Shown here: positions 1-5,797 of the stretch, piece by piece
Layout: the number at the start of each line of letters is the position of its first letter
Position numbering within the stretch: the first letter of the stretch is position 1
From: Verrucomicrobiota bacterium
GTDB lineage: Bacteria > Verrucomicrobiota > Kiritimatiellia > UBA8416 > JAIOPI01
NCBI GenBank assembly: GCA_027620105.1
Contig: JAQCIA010000152.1
Location: 1 to 5,797 of the forward strand
Direction of reading: 5' to 3'
DNA: 5,797 nt
Translations under genes and position numbers: made by a program
Notes under the pieces: generated by a model
Seen by the model: only the letters and a program-made list of their open reading frames with translations
The model's database searches: none
What the model was told of the DNA's origin: nothing

Positions 1-3000
1 CACTCTCCGCCGGCAGCCACTCACCCTGTTCCGTCGCCACCGCATGCCCCGGCCCGAGCCGGCAGTCTGCGGCCCAACTACGCAACACGTTCAGCACCAC
101 TGGACCATAGACAATGCCATCGTCCAGCCTCACCCGCCACCCCTGCGGTTCAGCCTCTTTGATTGCCTGGCTCCCCTGACGCAATTGCGTCGCCAACCCG
201 CGCAACCGCTCCCGCAATGCATCCCACTCCGCCGCCGCCTTGGCCACCGCGGCATCCCGATCCGCCAACGACTCGACCAATCCGGTTTCCAAGGCCGTCC
301 GGGCGAGGACCACTTCCGTGCGCACCAGTTCGAGTTCCATCTCGCGATCCTGCACCTGCGCGCCAGCCGCGGCAACCTCACTCTTCAAGCTCTCGATCTG
401 CATCTGTGAGTCCGCCACCGCCCGCTCCTGCTCCGCCTGCCGATGTGCCAGTGTTTCGCGATCCAGATGCATCCGCGCCATTTCCTTCCGTGCCCGCGTC
501 AGCGCATCCACCAGCCGGGGATCGCGTCCACGCTCCGGGATCTGCTCCAGGGCCAGTTGCTCAAGTTCCGCCTGCACCGCTTCTTCAATCTGTAAGGCTG
601 CCTGGCGCTTCTCTTCCGGCGTCCCCCCCGCCAGAGATGCCCGCATCGCGTCCAGCGCAGTCGTACTCTCGCGTAACGCTTTCTCGCGCTCCTCAATCTC
701 CCGTCGAAATGCCGTTTCGCGCACCTGTCGCTCCTTCTCCGCGTCCGCCAGACGCCCCACCCACTCCTTCTCGATACGCGCTTGCGCCGCCTCGGCCTCC
801 AGCCCCAGAGCATCACGCTCCGCCGTCAACCTCGCCACGGACGTTTGCGCCTTGGCCGCAACCTTGCGTGCATCCACCAGTTCCGCCTGCTCACGATTCA
901 ACGCCGCGATCTCCGACACCAATGCCGTTGTACGCGCCGCCTGCTCACGCAACAATGCTTGCAGCCGCGTACGTTCAGTCAATTCCCCTTCCAACTGCAC
1001 GCGCGTATCCTCTGTCGCCGCCGCCAACGCTGCCTCCGCCTGCGCCTTGTCGGCCTCGGCTGCCGCCAGACGTGCGGTCCATTCGGCAACCGCCTCTGCC
1101 TGCTCAGCTCCTGCCTGCTGTTCCGCCAACTCCGCGGCAGCCGCCTGCTCCACCATGGCCGATTCCATCCACGCCACGGTCTCGCGCAGCTTCTCCAGCT
1201 CGACCAGCTCCCCATTCACTTGCGCCAGCGCATGCGCCAGCGTCTCAGCCCGCGCGACGACAGCCTCCAGACGCTCACCCTGTTGCCTGCTGCTCCCGTC
1301 CAGCACCTGCAGTTCTCCCTGCAGGCGTTCAATCTCGGCTTCCTGAACCGCACGCTGGCGCTGCGCCTCCGCGAGTTGCTCAGCGGCCTCTTGGGATACC
1401 TTTGACAGCTCACCCGCAGCCGCCTTGCGTGCCTCGGCCAGTTCCGTCTTGAATCGCGCGGCATCGGCTTCCCGCTGCGCGACGCCTTTCGCCACCGTCG
1501 CCGCCAGTTGCTTGCGCAGCATCCCGAATTCTTCTTGCGCCTCGGCAATCCGCTTTTGGTTGCGCGCGTCCGCCGGCCCCTGTGCCGCCTGCGCACTCGC
1601 CCCGTCGGCAAGCTCCTGTCGCAGACGTTCCCCTTCCGCCGTCAACACGTTCACCCGTTGTTCCAGCGCAGCGTGCCGCTTCGCGGCCTCGTTCATTGCC
1701 TGACGAGACGCTGCCAGCTGTACCGACAACGCATCTCGTTCCGATACCAGCTGCTTGACCTCGCCATCCGCACCTGCTTTCGCCGCATGCAAGGCCGCTT
1801 CGCGCGCAGAGAGTTCGCGCCGCAGGACCGCCACCGCCTCCGCGCTCTGCTCTTCAATCGCGCGCAGATGCTTTGCCGCTTCTGCTTCCGCGCGCTCGCG
1901 CGACGCCTCTGCAGCTACCCGCGCTGCCTCACGCTCTACCAGCTGCTGTTCCACCCCCGCCAGCCGCTGCGCCGCCCCATCCGCGTACTCCTTGCGCGCA
2001 TTCACCATCTGCGCATTTTCCTCGCGCAGTTCCTCGATCTGCTTCCGTAGCCGCGCTTCACCTGCAACCGTTGCGGCCAGCTTGCTCTCCAGCGCCTTCT
2101 GCGCCAGGCGCGCCTCAGCAACCTGCTCCTTGGCCCGCTCGCGCTCCCCCTTATGCGTCTGCGCCGCCACTGCCGCCTGTGCTTCAACCGCCGCCCGCGC
2201 ATCCAACGCCGCCTGCAGTGCTGCCTGCGTACGTTGCTTTTCCTCCTCAAGCAGAGCCAGCCTGCGCGCCCCTACCTCAACGCAGCGAATCCGCTCCGCC
2301 TCCGCGGCATCACGCGCAGCCTGCAGTTCCGCCGTTTGCGGTTCCACCGCAGCCAGACGCGCCTTCCACGCCAGGGTCGCCTGCTGCTGCTCATCACGCA
2401 TGACGCCCAGATCGCGCTGCACCTCCACGACGCGCGCCTGCTGCTTGGCGAGAACCTGATGCTGCTGCTCAGCCACCTCTTTCAGGCGCTCGATCTCGCC
2501 TTGCAGGCGCCCGGACTCCTGCTGCAGCTTCTTCTCCTGTGCGGCCGCCCCGGCAAGCTTCTCCTCGTCGCGCTGCGCGTGCTCATGCATGCGCGACTGT
2601 TGTGCCGTCAGACTTTCCCGTTCTTCCGCAAGTCGCTGCTTCTCGATGCGCAAATGCTCTGCCGCGCTGCTCGCGCGCGTGTCCACTTCGGCCAGCGCCC
2701 GATCTCGATCCGCAATCGCGGCCTGCATTTCTTCGGTCAATGCCGCCACCTGCTGCTCCAGCCGGCCCCTCACGGCGCTGGACTCCGCTACCGTAGCCCT
2801 GCGCGCCTCTTCTGCTTTCGCTGCCCGGGCCTCCGCTTCCTGAACATGCTGCGCATGTTCCGCCACCAGGCGCTCGCGTTCAGCCGCCTCATTCCGGCGC
2901 GCTTCCTCAAGCGTGGCCGCCAGTTCCGACGCACGATCCCGTGCTGCTCTTACCTGCTCCGGCCCCGCCTTCGATTCCACGGTCCGCAACTGCTCGCGCA

Positions 3001-3913
3001 AAATGCCGTCGCGGTGCTCATGCTCAAGCGCCGCCGTTTGCAAACGCAGGCGCGCTTCCGAAACGTGCGCCTGTTCTGCAAGCAGTGCCTCCCGCAGGGA
3101 GGACACTTCTGACCGAGCCTCCGCAAGCTGTCTGCCCAACGCCTGCAACTGCTCCTGCTGTGATTTTCCTTCCGCCGCCAGCGCTCGCGCTGCCTGACCC
3201 TCCTTTTCAAGGTCGGCCTGCCGAACCTGCAATTTGCTTTCAATATCGTTGAGCTGTCGGGAGAAGTGCGGTTCGCTCTGCCGCAACGCCGTCACGGCGG
3301 AATCCCGTTCGTGCACCGCCTTCGCGGCCGCCTGCTTGGCCTCTTCAACCACCCGCGTATTGATCCGCAACGTCGTACTGGTCTCGTCGGCAACGCGCGC
3401 GCGCTCCGATTGCTCCGCTTCCAACGCTGCGTTCAGGGCGGTGACTCTAGCCTGGGCTGCCCGCAGCTGCTCCGCGGGATCGACCTCCCCGCTGTCGTCC
3501 GCTTTCGCCGGGCTGCGCCCCCCCGGCGGAACCAGGCCCGGCCCCGGATTCTCAAGCTCCTTCAGTAGATCGGCCGCCGGCAGTTTACGGTGCGTGAGTT
3601 TGTGTTCGAGTACCGCGGCGCGACTGATCATTCCGCGGCGGAATAGCCCCGGCACAGCGAGCATGTTGATTGGACCAAAGTTCGCACCGCTCTTGAGCAG
3701 CACATACCAGTCCATTTTGAGATCCGGCACGCTGTCCGCCCGCACCCAGTCGCGACCATTGTGCGAAACTTCATTGTCGGGCGTCAGGCGCCCCTGTTCC
3801 GCCCATGCACACAGCGCCGCCAGCGTCAGCTGCCCAAATACGGTCTCAGGCCCCGTACGCAGCATCCAGTTGCCGGCCACGCTCTGTTTTGCCGTTTTGT
3901 CTTCCGGTGGCAT
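1..3913 (-). CDS. Giant GYF_2-domain / coiled-coil protein, 3' end outside the window
   Basis: The frame from ATG 3913 to the left edge has no stop, so at least 1304 residues are encoded and the C-terminus is missing. In order: two GYF_2-type modules (about 16-63 and 69-117); a Pro/Gly-rich linker (about 120-145); a very long predicted coiled coil (about 146-1250) rich in Ala, Glu, Arg, Gln and Leu, with only seven prolines by my reading (215, 318, 525, 780, 1099, 1126, 1132); then another GYF_2-type module from W1259, cut by the edge. There is no signal peptide or membrane segment in the visible part, so it is probably cytoplasmic. GYF_2 modules are thought to be protein-interaction adaptors; long bacterial coiled coils often serve as scaffolds or cytoskeleton-like rods. 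Function here is inferred. It follows the PilZ gene by 33 nt. The start has no clear Shine-Dalgarno sequence, but the first module begins at W16, so a much later start is unlikely. Annotation pipelines might call it an SMC-like or chromosome-segregation ATPase by coiled-coil similarity, but no Walker A motif or ATPase head is seen. Confidence 0.9.
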   Translation of the reverse strand, partial: MPPEDKTAKQSVAGNWMLRTGPETVFGQLTLAALCAWAEQGRLTPDNEVSHNGRDWVRADSVPDLKMDWYVLLKSGANFGPINMLAVPGLFRRGMISRAAVLEHKLTHRKLPAADLLKELENPGPGLVPPGGRSPAKADDSGEVDPAEQLRAAQARVTALNAALEAEQSERARVADETSTTLRINTRVVEEAKQAAAKAVHERDSAVTALRQSEPHFSRQLNDIESKLQVRQADLEKEGQAARALAAEGKSQQEQLQALGRQLAEARSEVSSLREALLAEQAHVSEARLRLQTAALEHEHRDGILREQLRTVESKAGPEQVRAARDRASELAATLEEARRNEAAERERLVAEHAQHVQEAEARAAKAEEARRATVAESSAVRGRLEQQVAALTEEMQAAIADRDRALAEVDTRASSAAEHLRIEKQRLAEERESLTAQQSRMHEHAQRDEEKLAGAAAQEKKLQQESGRLQGEIERLKEVAEQQHQVLAKQQARVVEVQRDLGVMRDEQQQATLAWKARLAAVEPQTAELQAARDAAEAERIRCVEVGARRLALLEEEKQRTQAALQAALDARAAVEAQAAVAAQTHKGERERAKEQVAEARLAQKALESKLAATVAGEARLRKQIEELREENAQMVNARKEYADGAAQRLAGVEQQLVEREAARVAAEASRERAEAEAAKHLRAIEEQSAEAVAVLRRELSAREAALHAAKAGADGEVKQLVSERDALSVQLAASRQAMNEAAKRHAALEQRVNVLTAEGERLRQELADGASAQAAQGPADARNQKRIAEAQEEFGMLRKQLAATVAKGVAQREADAARFKTELAEARKAAAGELSKVSQEAAEQLAEAQRQRAVQEAEIERLQGELQVLDGSSRQQGERLEAVVARAETLAHALAQVNGELVELEKLRETVAWMESAMVEQAAAAELAEQQAGAEQAEAVAEWTARLAAAEADKAQAEAALAAATEDTRVQLEGELTERTRLQALLREQAARTTALVSEIAALNREQAELVDARKVAAKAQTSVARLTAERDALGLEAEAAQARIEKEWVGRLADAEKERQVRETAFRREIEEREKALRESTTALDAMRASLAGGTPEEKRQAALQIEEAVQAELEQLALEQIPERGRDPRLVDALTRARKEMARMHLDRETLAHRQAEQERAVADSQMQIESLKSEVAAAGAQVQDREMELELVRTEVVLARTALETGLVESLADRDAAVAKAAAEWDALRERLRGLATQLRQGSQAIKEAEPQGWRVRLDDGIVYGPVVLNVLRSWAADCRLGPGHAVATEQGEWLPAES
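2..139 (-). repeat. C-terminal GYF_2-type module of the giant gene, cut by the window edge
   Basis: The module starts at W1259 after the coil ends in EAEPQ. It shows YGP at 1269-1271, W1280 followed by AADCRLGPG, and GEWLPAES ending at 1304. Trp/aromatic spacing (10, 11, 19) is identical to module 1 of the N-terminus. Over 37 ungapped residues (from V25 and V1268) I count 13 identities between the two. A further module may follow outside the window. Confidence 0.75.
164..3478 (-). other. Region encoding about 1100 residues of predicted coiled coil
   Basis: Residues about 146-1250 read as almost unbroken amphipathic helix, with recurring blocks such as EERERALRE, AALEQRVN and EIERLKEV. The composition is dominated by Ala, Glu, Arg, Gln and Leu, with very few Pro, one visible Cys (544) and scattered Trp. 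The prolines at 1099, 1126 and 1132 with a GG pair mark the most likely hinge, around 1096-1132. If continuous, a helix of this length would extend on the order of 160 nm (1100 residues at about 0.15 nm each). The heptad register was not computed. Confidence 0.85.
3563..3868 (-). repeat. Two tandem GYF_2-type modules encoded at the N-terminus of the giant gene
   Basis: Module 1 (residues about 16-63) has W16, FGQ at 26-28, WAEQGRL at 37-43, TPDNEV at 44-49 and DWVRADS at 55-61. This is the GYF_2 pattern of Trp, aromatic-Gly-(Pro), W..xGRL and a final W.xA. Module 2 (about 69-117) keeps W69 and FGP at 79-81 and has RRGMIS at 92-97 where module 1 has EQGRLT, but it lacks the two later tryptophans. 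These are protein-level repeats; the DNA copies have diverged. Confidence 0.78.
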
Positions 3914-3946
3914 AGCTGTTAGCGGCGCATCCGGACTTTCCAGAGA

Positions 3947-4285
3947 TCAGCGCCCGAATCGCCGAATGACTTCCTCGATGATTTCTGTGATATCGGGGGG
4001 CACGTTCTCCAGCAACATGCCGACATCGTACAGGTCGGGATTGCTGGCCCGCCGGCACCACCGGCAGGCCCCAGTAACCAAAAAGTGGTCGACACCGTTC
4101 AGCGTATCCGGCAGCAACACGCGCATGCTATACCGCCGCCCCACCTCCAGCGCCTCCATTACGCTCAGCCCCAGCCCCTCCACCGTCAGATCCACCACCA
4201 CACCGACTTGCTTCACCCCCATAGGGTCCAGCGCCACCAACGTCGTGATCAGCTGAAATCGCTTCAGTTTGCGCTGACTATTCAT
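3947..4285 (-). CDS. Single-domain PilZ protein, putative cyclic-di-GMP receptor
   Basis: The 112-residue product is essentially one PilZ domain, the family that binds cyclic di-GMP and passes the signal to motility, polysaccharide or envelope machinery. Both binding motifs are visible: RxxxR as RKLKR at residues 5-9, and D/N-x-S/T-x-x-G as DLTVEG at 32-37, followed by the usual hydrophobic LGLSV. Later strands include RYSMRVLLP at 51-59, GACRW at 72-76 and YDVGMLL at 86-92, which fit the family's beta-barrel. A C-terminal helix follows (DITEIIEEVIRRF, 98-110). There is no signal peptide or membrane segment, so it should be cytoplasmic. The ATG at 4285 sits just before the RxxxR motif, as is usual for stand-alone PilZ proteins. 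It ends 33 nt before the giant GYF/coiled-coil gene, in the same frame, so the two may act together. Thr34 replaces the commoner Ser, a tolerated change. Binding is inferred, not shown. Confidence 0.9.
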   Translation of the reverse strand: MNSQRKLKRFQLITTLVALDPMGVKQVGVVVDLTVEGLGLSVMEALEVGRRYSMRVLLPDTLNGVDHFLVTGACRWCRRASNPDLYDVGMLLENVPPDITEIIEEVIRRFGR

Positions 4286-4354
4286 TCCGCGTGCTTCTCA
4301 TGTTTCTCGCGCATGCAAGCAAGCCGCATTCGTCCCACACCGCACGGCATGGCG
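4286..4354 (-). other. Intergenic spacer between purC and the PilZ gene
   Basis: This is a 69-nt gap. I see no GC-rich hairpin followed by a T run on the minus strand and no paired -35/-10 boxes, so transcription from purC probably continues into the PilZ gene. A weak Shine-Dalgarno-like GAGAAG at 4294-4299 lies 8 nt before the PilZ ATG. Confidence 0.45.
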
Positions 4355-5308
4355 TCAACTCGCCCCCAGCGCCGCCGCCACGCGCGCGCGCACTGGGCGC
4401 AGGTCGGCCTGAAATTGCTCGCCGGTGACGATCTCATACGCCTCGATGTAGCGCCGCGCCGCCTCAATCCGCAGCGCATCCGTCAGTTTTGGCGGCGTCC
4501 CCTCGCCCCGGAAGCCCCGGTCCGCCAACCATTGCCGCACGTATTCCTTATCGAGTTTGCGCTGCTCCTCGCCCGCCGCAAAACGTTCCGCATACGTGTC
4601 CGCGAACCAGTATCGCGAAGAATCGGGCGTATTGATCTCATCGCTGAAAACGAGTTTGCCGTCCAGCCGCCCCAATTCGTACTTCGTATCCACAAAAATA
4701 AGCCCGCGCGACGCCGCATGCGCCACCGCCGCTTCGTACAGCGTCAGGCACATCCGCGCGGCCTCATCAAACGTCTCGCCGTCGATCAGCCCTTCCTGGA
4801 TCGCCTCGTCCCGGGAAATGTTGCGATCGTGCGCTTCGTGCTTGGTGGTCGGGGTGATGATCGGCCGCGCCAGTTTCTGATCCTTGCGCAGGCCATCCGG
4901 CAATAGGTTACCGCACAGATTACGGGTACCGCGCGCGTAGTTGTACCAGGCTGAAGTCTTGGTCACGCCCGTGATATAGCCGCGCACCACGAATTCCAGC
5001 GGCAGCTGCTCGCACTCGCGTACAATCATGACGTTGGGATCGGGCACCGAAATGAGATGGTTCGGCACAAGCTCCCGCGTTTTTTGAAACCAGAACGCGG
5101 CCAGCTGCGTCAGAACTTGCCCCTTGAAGGGGATCGTGCCCAGCACGCAATCGAACGCCGAGATCCGATCCGACGCCACGAGGATGCGTCGATCCCCCTG
5201 ACGATAACTGTCCCGCACTTTGCCGCGCTGTACCGCGCCGAGTCCTTCGAAATTGGTTTCAGCCAACACATTGCCGAGCTGCTGCTTCAGGACATCCGTG
5301 CCGATCAT
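4355..5308 (-). CDS. purC: Phosphoribosylaminoimidazole-succinocarboxamide synthase (SAICAR synthase), long form
   Basis: This cytoplasmic enzyme (EC 6.3.2.6) joins L-aspartate to CAIR using ATP, giving SAICAR, ADP and phosphate in de novo purine synthesis. The 317-residue product is a single SAICAR_synt domain. Visible motifs are the nucleotide-binding GKVRDSY at 29-35, SDRISAFD at 46-53, LPLEFVVRGYITG at 102-114 (close to family signature 1, with Thr where Ser is usual), ITPTTKHEAHD at 151-161, IFVDTKYELG at 204-213 (signature 2), DEINTPDSSRYW at 223-234 and the C-terminal DKEYVRQWL at 253-261. The length matches the roughly 300-residue yeast Ade1-like form, not the roughly 240-residue E. 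coli form. I chose ATG 5308 because AAGGAG precedes it and the homologous region begins soon after. An in-frame GTG at 5341 would add 11 residues and overlap the upstream gene by 8 nt. No other purine gene is adjacent. Confidence 0.97.
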   Translation of the reverse strand: MIGTDVLKQQLGNVLAETNFEGLGAVQRGKVRDSYRQGDRRILVASDRISAFDCVLGTIPFKGQVLTQLAAFWFQKTRELVPNHLISVPDPNVMIVRECEQLPLEFVVRGYITGVTKTSAWYNYARGTRNLCGNLLPDGLRKDQKLARPIITPTTKHEAHDRNISRDEAIQEGLIDGETFDEAARMCLTLYEAAVAHAASRGLIFVDTKYELGRLDGKLVFSDEINTPDSSRYWFADTYAERFAAGEEQRKLDKEYVRQWLADRGFRGEGTPPKLTDALRIEAARRYIEAYEIVTGEQFQADLRPVRARVAAALGAS

Positions 5309-5312
5309 CCGA

Positions 5313-5318
5313 CTCCTT
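5313..5318 (-). promoter_or_regulatory. Ribosome binding site of purC (AAGGAG)
   Basis: On the minus strand AAGGAG lies 4 nt before the ATG at 5308. It is the best Shine-Dalgarno match at any start in this window. It favours the 317-residue PurC over the upstream GTG start at 5341. Confidence 0.7.
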
Positions 5319-5333
5319 GTGAAATCCGCGCGC

Positions 5334-5797
5334 TCAGCCACTCATGTGCAATGCCATCAGATCAGGTCGCACACGCCACCCGCGCATCGCACCGATGGTC
5401 CGCAACCGCGCCGCACATCCGGCCAGTATTTCTGATTCCCAGGCCCGGCGCCCGGACTTGCGCCGATTCATCCGGCTGGCCACGTCCTCAAGGTGACGCA
5501 GCCCCAGAATGCCCCGGCCATCCGAGTCATCCCAGACATCCGCCATGCAATCCAACACCATGTCGAGACTGCCCAGCACCTGCAGCTCCATGAGCACACC
5601 GTCTCGCGGCCAGAGCGGCCGCAGATCCACCACCCACATGGTCGCACCGCCCGCCACATTCCATTCCGTTGGTAGAATCACCCCCGCGCCGAGCAAGCCC
5701 AACCGCCGCGCCGCACGCGTTTCGCCAATGGCCCACAGCGCCTTCGATGCCAGTGCCACCACCATCCCCGGTTCTTGCGCCACGTCGCTCGCTTGCT
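5334..5797 (-). CDS. Unrecognised protein, 5' end probably outside the window
   Basis: I do not recognise this protein. The frame ends in TGA at 5334-5336 and stays open to the right edge, so the true start may lie outside. Possible internal starts are GTG at 5783 (149 residues) and ATG at 5765, neither with a clear Shine-Dalgarno sequence. Numbered from the GTG, it has a hydrophobic Gly/Leu stretch around residues 28-37, six tryptophans (17, 41, 50, 58, 84, 115) plus one near 136, an acidic patch at about 81-89 (ADVWDDSDG) and an Arg-rich segment at 104-113 (SRMNRRKSGR). There is no convincing signal peptide or full transmembrane helix in the visible part. It is very likely a real gene: it is oriented like its neighbours and ends 25 nt before the favoured purC start. 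No function is assigned. Confidence 0.72.
   Translation of the reverse strand, partial: QASDVAQEPGMVVALASKALWAIGETRAARRLGLLGAGVILPTEWNVAGGATMWVVDLRPLWPRDGVLMELQVLGSLDMVLDCMADVWDDSDGRGILGLRHLEDVASRMNRRKSGRRAWESEILAGCAARLRTIGAMRGWRVRPDLMALHMSG

Noticed and set aside
163..1452. A 429-codon plus-strand open frame, with several others of 180-370 codons across 44-3600.
   Set aside because: They lie opposite the giant minus-strand gene. Their products are low-complexity Pro/Ala/Ser/Arg or Leu/Arg/Gln strings with no domain, as expected from the complement of Ala-, Glu- and Arg-rich GC-rich codons.
979..1611. Minus-strand open frames of 78 and 131 codons, and similar ones at 130-381, 499-816, 2002-2250 and 2950-3243.
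   Set aside because: All lie in another frame of the same strand inside the giant gene and give Arg/Trp-rich products typical of frame-shifted coil sequence.
3518..3524. A seven-base C run (G run on the coding strand), with another at 623-629, as possible phase-variation tracts.
   Set aside because: Seven bases is short for a slippage switch, the frame is intact at both sites, and such runs are expected in GC-rich DNA.
1..3913. The giant gene as an SMC-type chromosome segregation ATPase.
   Set aside because: Only the coiled-coil composition resembles SMC. The N-terminus holds GYF_2-type modules with no Walker A loop, and a third such module sits where an ATPase head would be expected to begin.
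3846..4061. A 71-codon minus-strand open frame bridging the end of the PilZ gene and the start of the giant gene.
   Set aside because: It overlaps both well-supported genes in another frame and has no recognisable features.
4286..4354. A possible terminator or promoter between purC and the PilZ gene.
   Set aside because: There is only a short GCATGC palindrome, with no stable hairpin, no T run and no spaced promoter boxes.
4085..4906. A 273-codon plus-strand open frame across the PilZ gene and the 3' end of purC.
   Set aside because: It is opposite two genes identified by clear motifs, and its product has no recognisable domain.

Overview
The window reads as one operon-like run of four genes, all on the minus strand, in a GC-rich bacterial genome. 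In transcription order (right to left) they are: the 3' part of a gene I do not recognise (from beyond the right edge to 5334), a long-form phosphoribosylaminoimidazole-succinocarboxamide synthase gene, purC (5308 to 4355), a small single-domain PilZ protein gene (4285 to 3947), and a very large open frame from 3913 to the left edge with no stop in the window. The gaps are short: 25, 69 and 33 nt. I see no terminator or convincing promoter in them, so co-transcription is the simplest reading.

The large frame covers two thirds of the window and is the most interesting part. I checked it codon by codon for stops and translated it. It encodes at least 1304 residues: two tandem GYF_2-type (DUF4339-like) modules at the N-terminus, a Pro/Gly-rich linker, about 1100 residues of Ala/Glu/Arg/Gln/Leu-rich predicted coiled coil, and another GYF_2-type module at the left edge. 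The first and last modules share exactly the same tryptophan/aromatic spacing. The protein looks like a long rod with adaptor modules at both ends. It lies directly behind a PilZ (cyclic-di-GMP receptor family) gene, which suggests, but does not prove, a c-di-GMP-linked scaffold or envelope/motility function.

PurC supplies a housekeeping step of de novo purine synthesis and is probably only a transcriptional neighbour. No other purine gene is visible. The organism cannot be named from this sequence. High GC, GYF_2 modules on giant coiled coils and a long-form PurC would fit a member of the Planctomycetes-Verrucomicrobia-Lentisphaerae/Kiritimatiellota group, but this is a low-confidence inference.

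The plus strand has many long open frames across 44-3600. They are composition shadows of the Ala/Arg/Glu-rich coiled-coil gene and are not annotated. I found no RNA genes, CRISPR arrays, insertion sequences or attachment sites.
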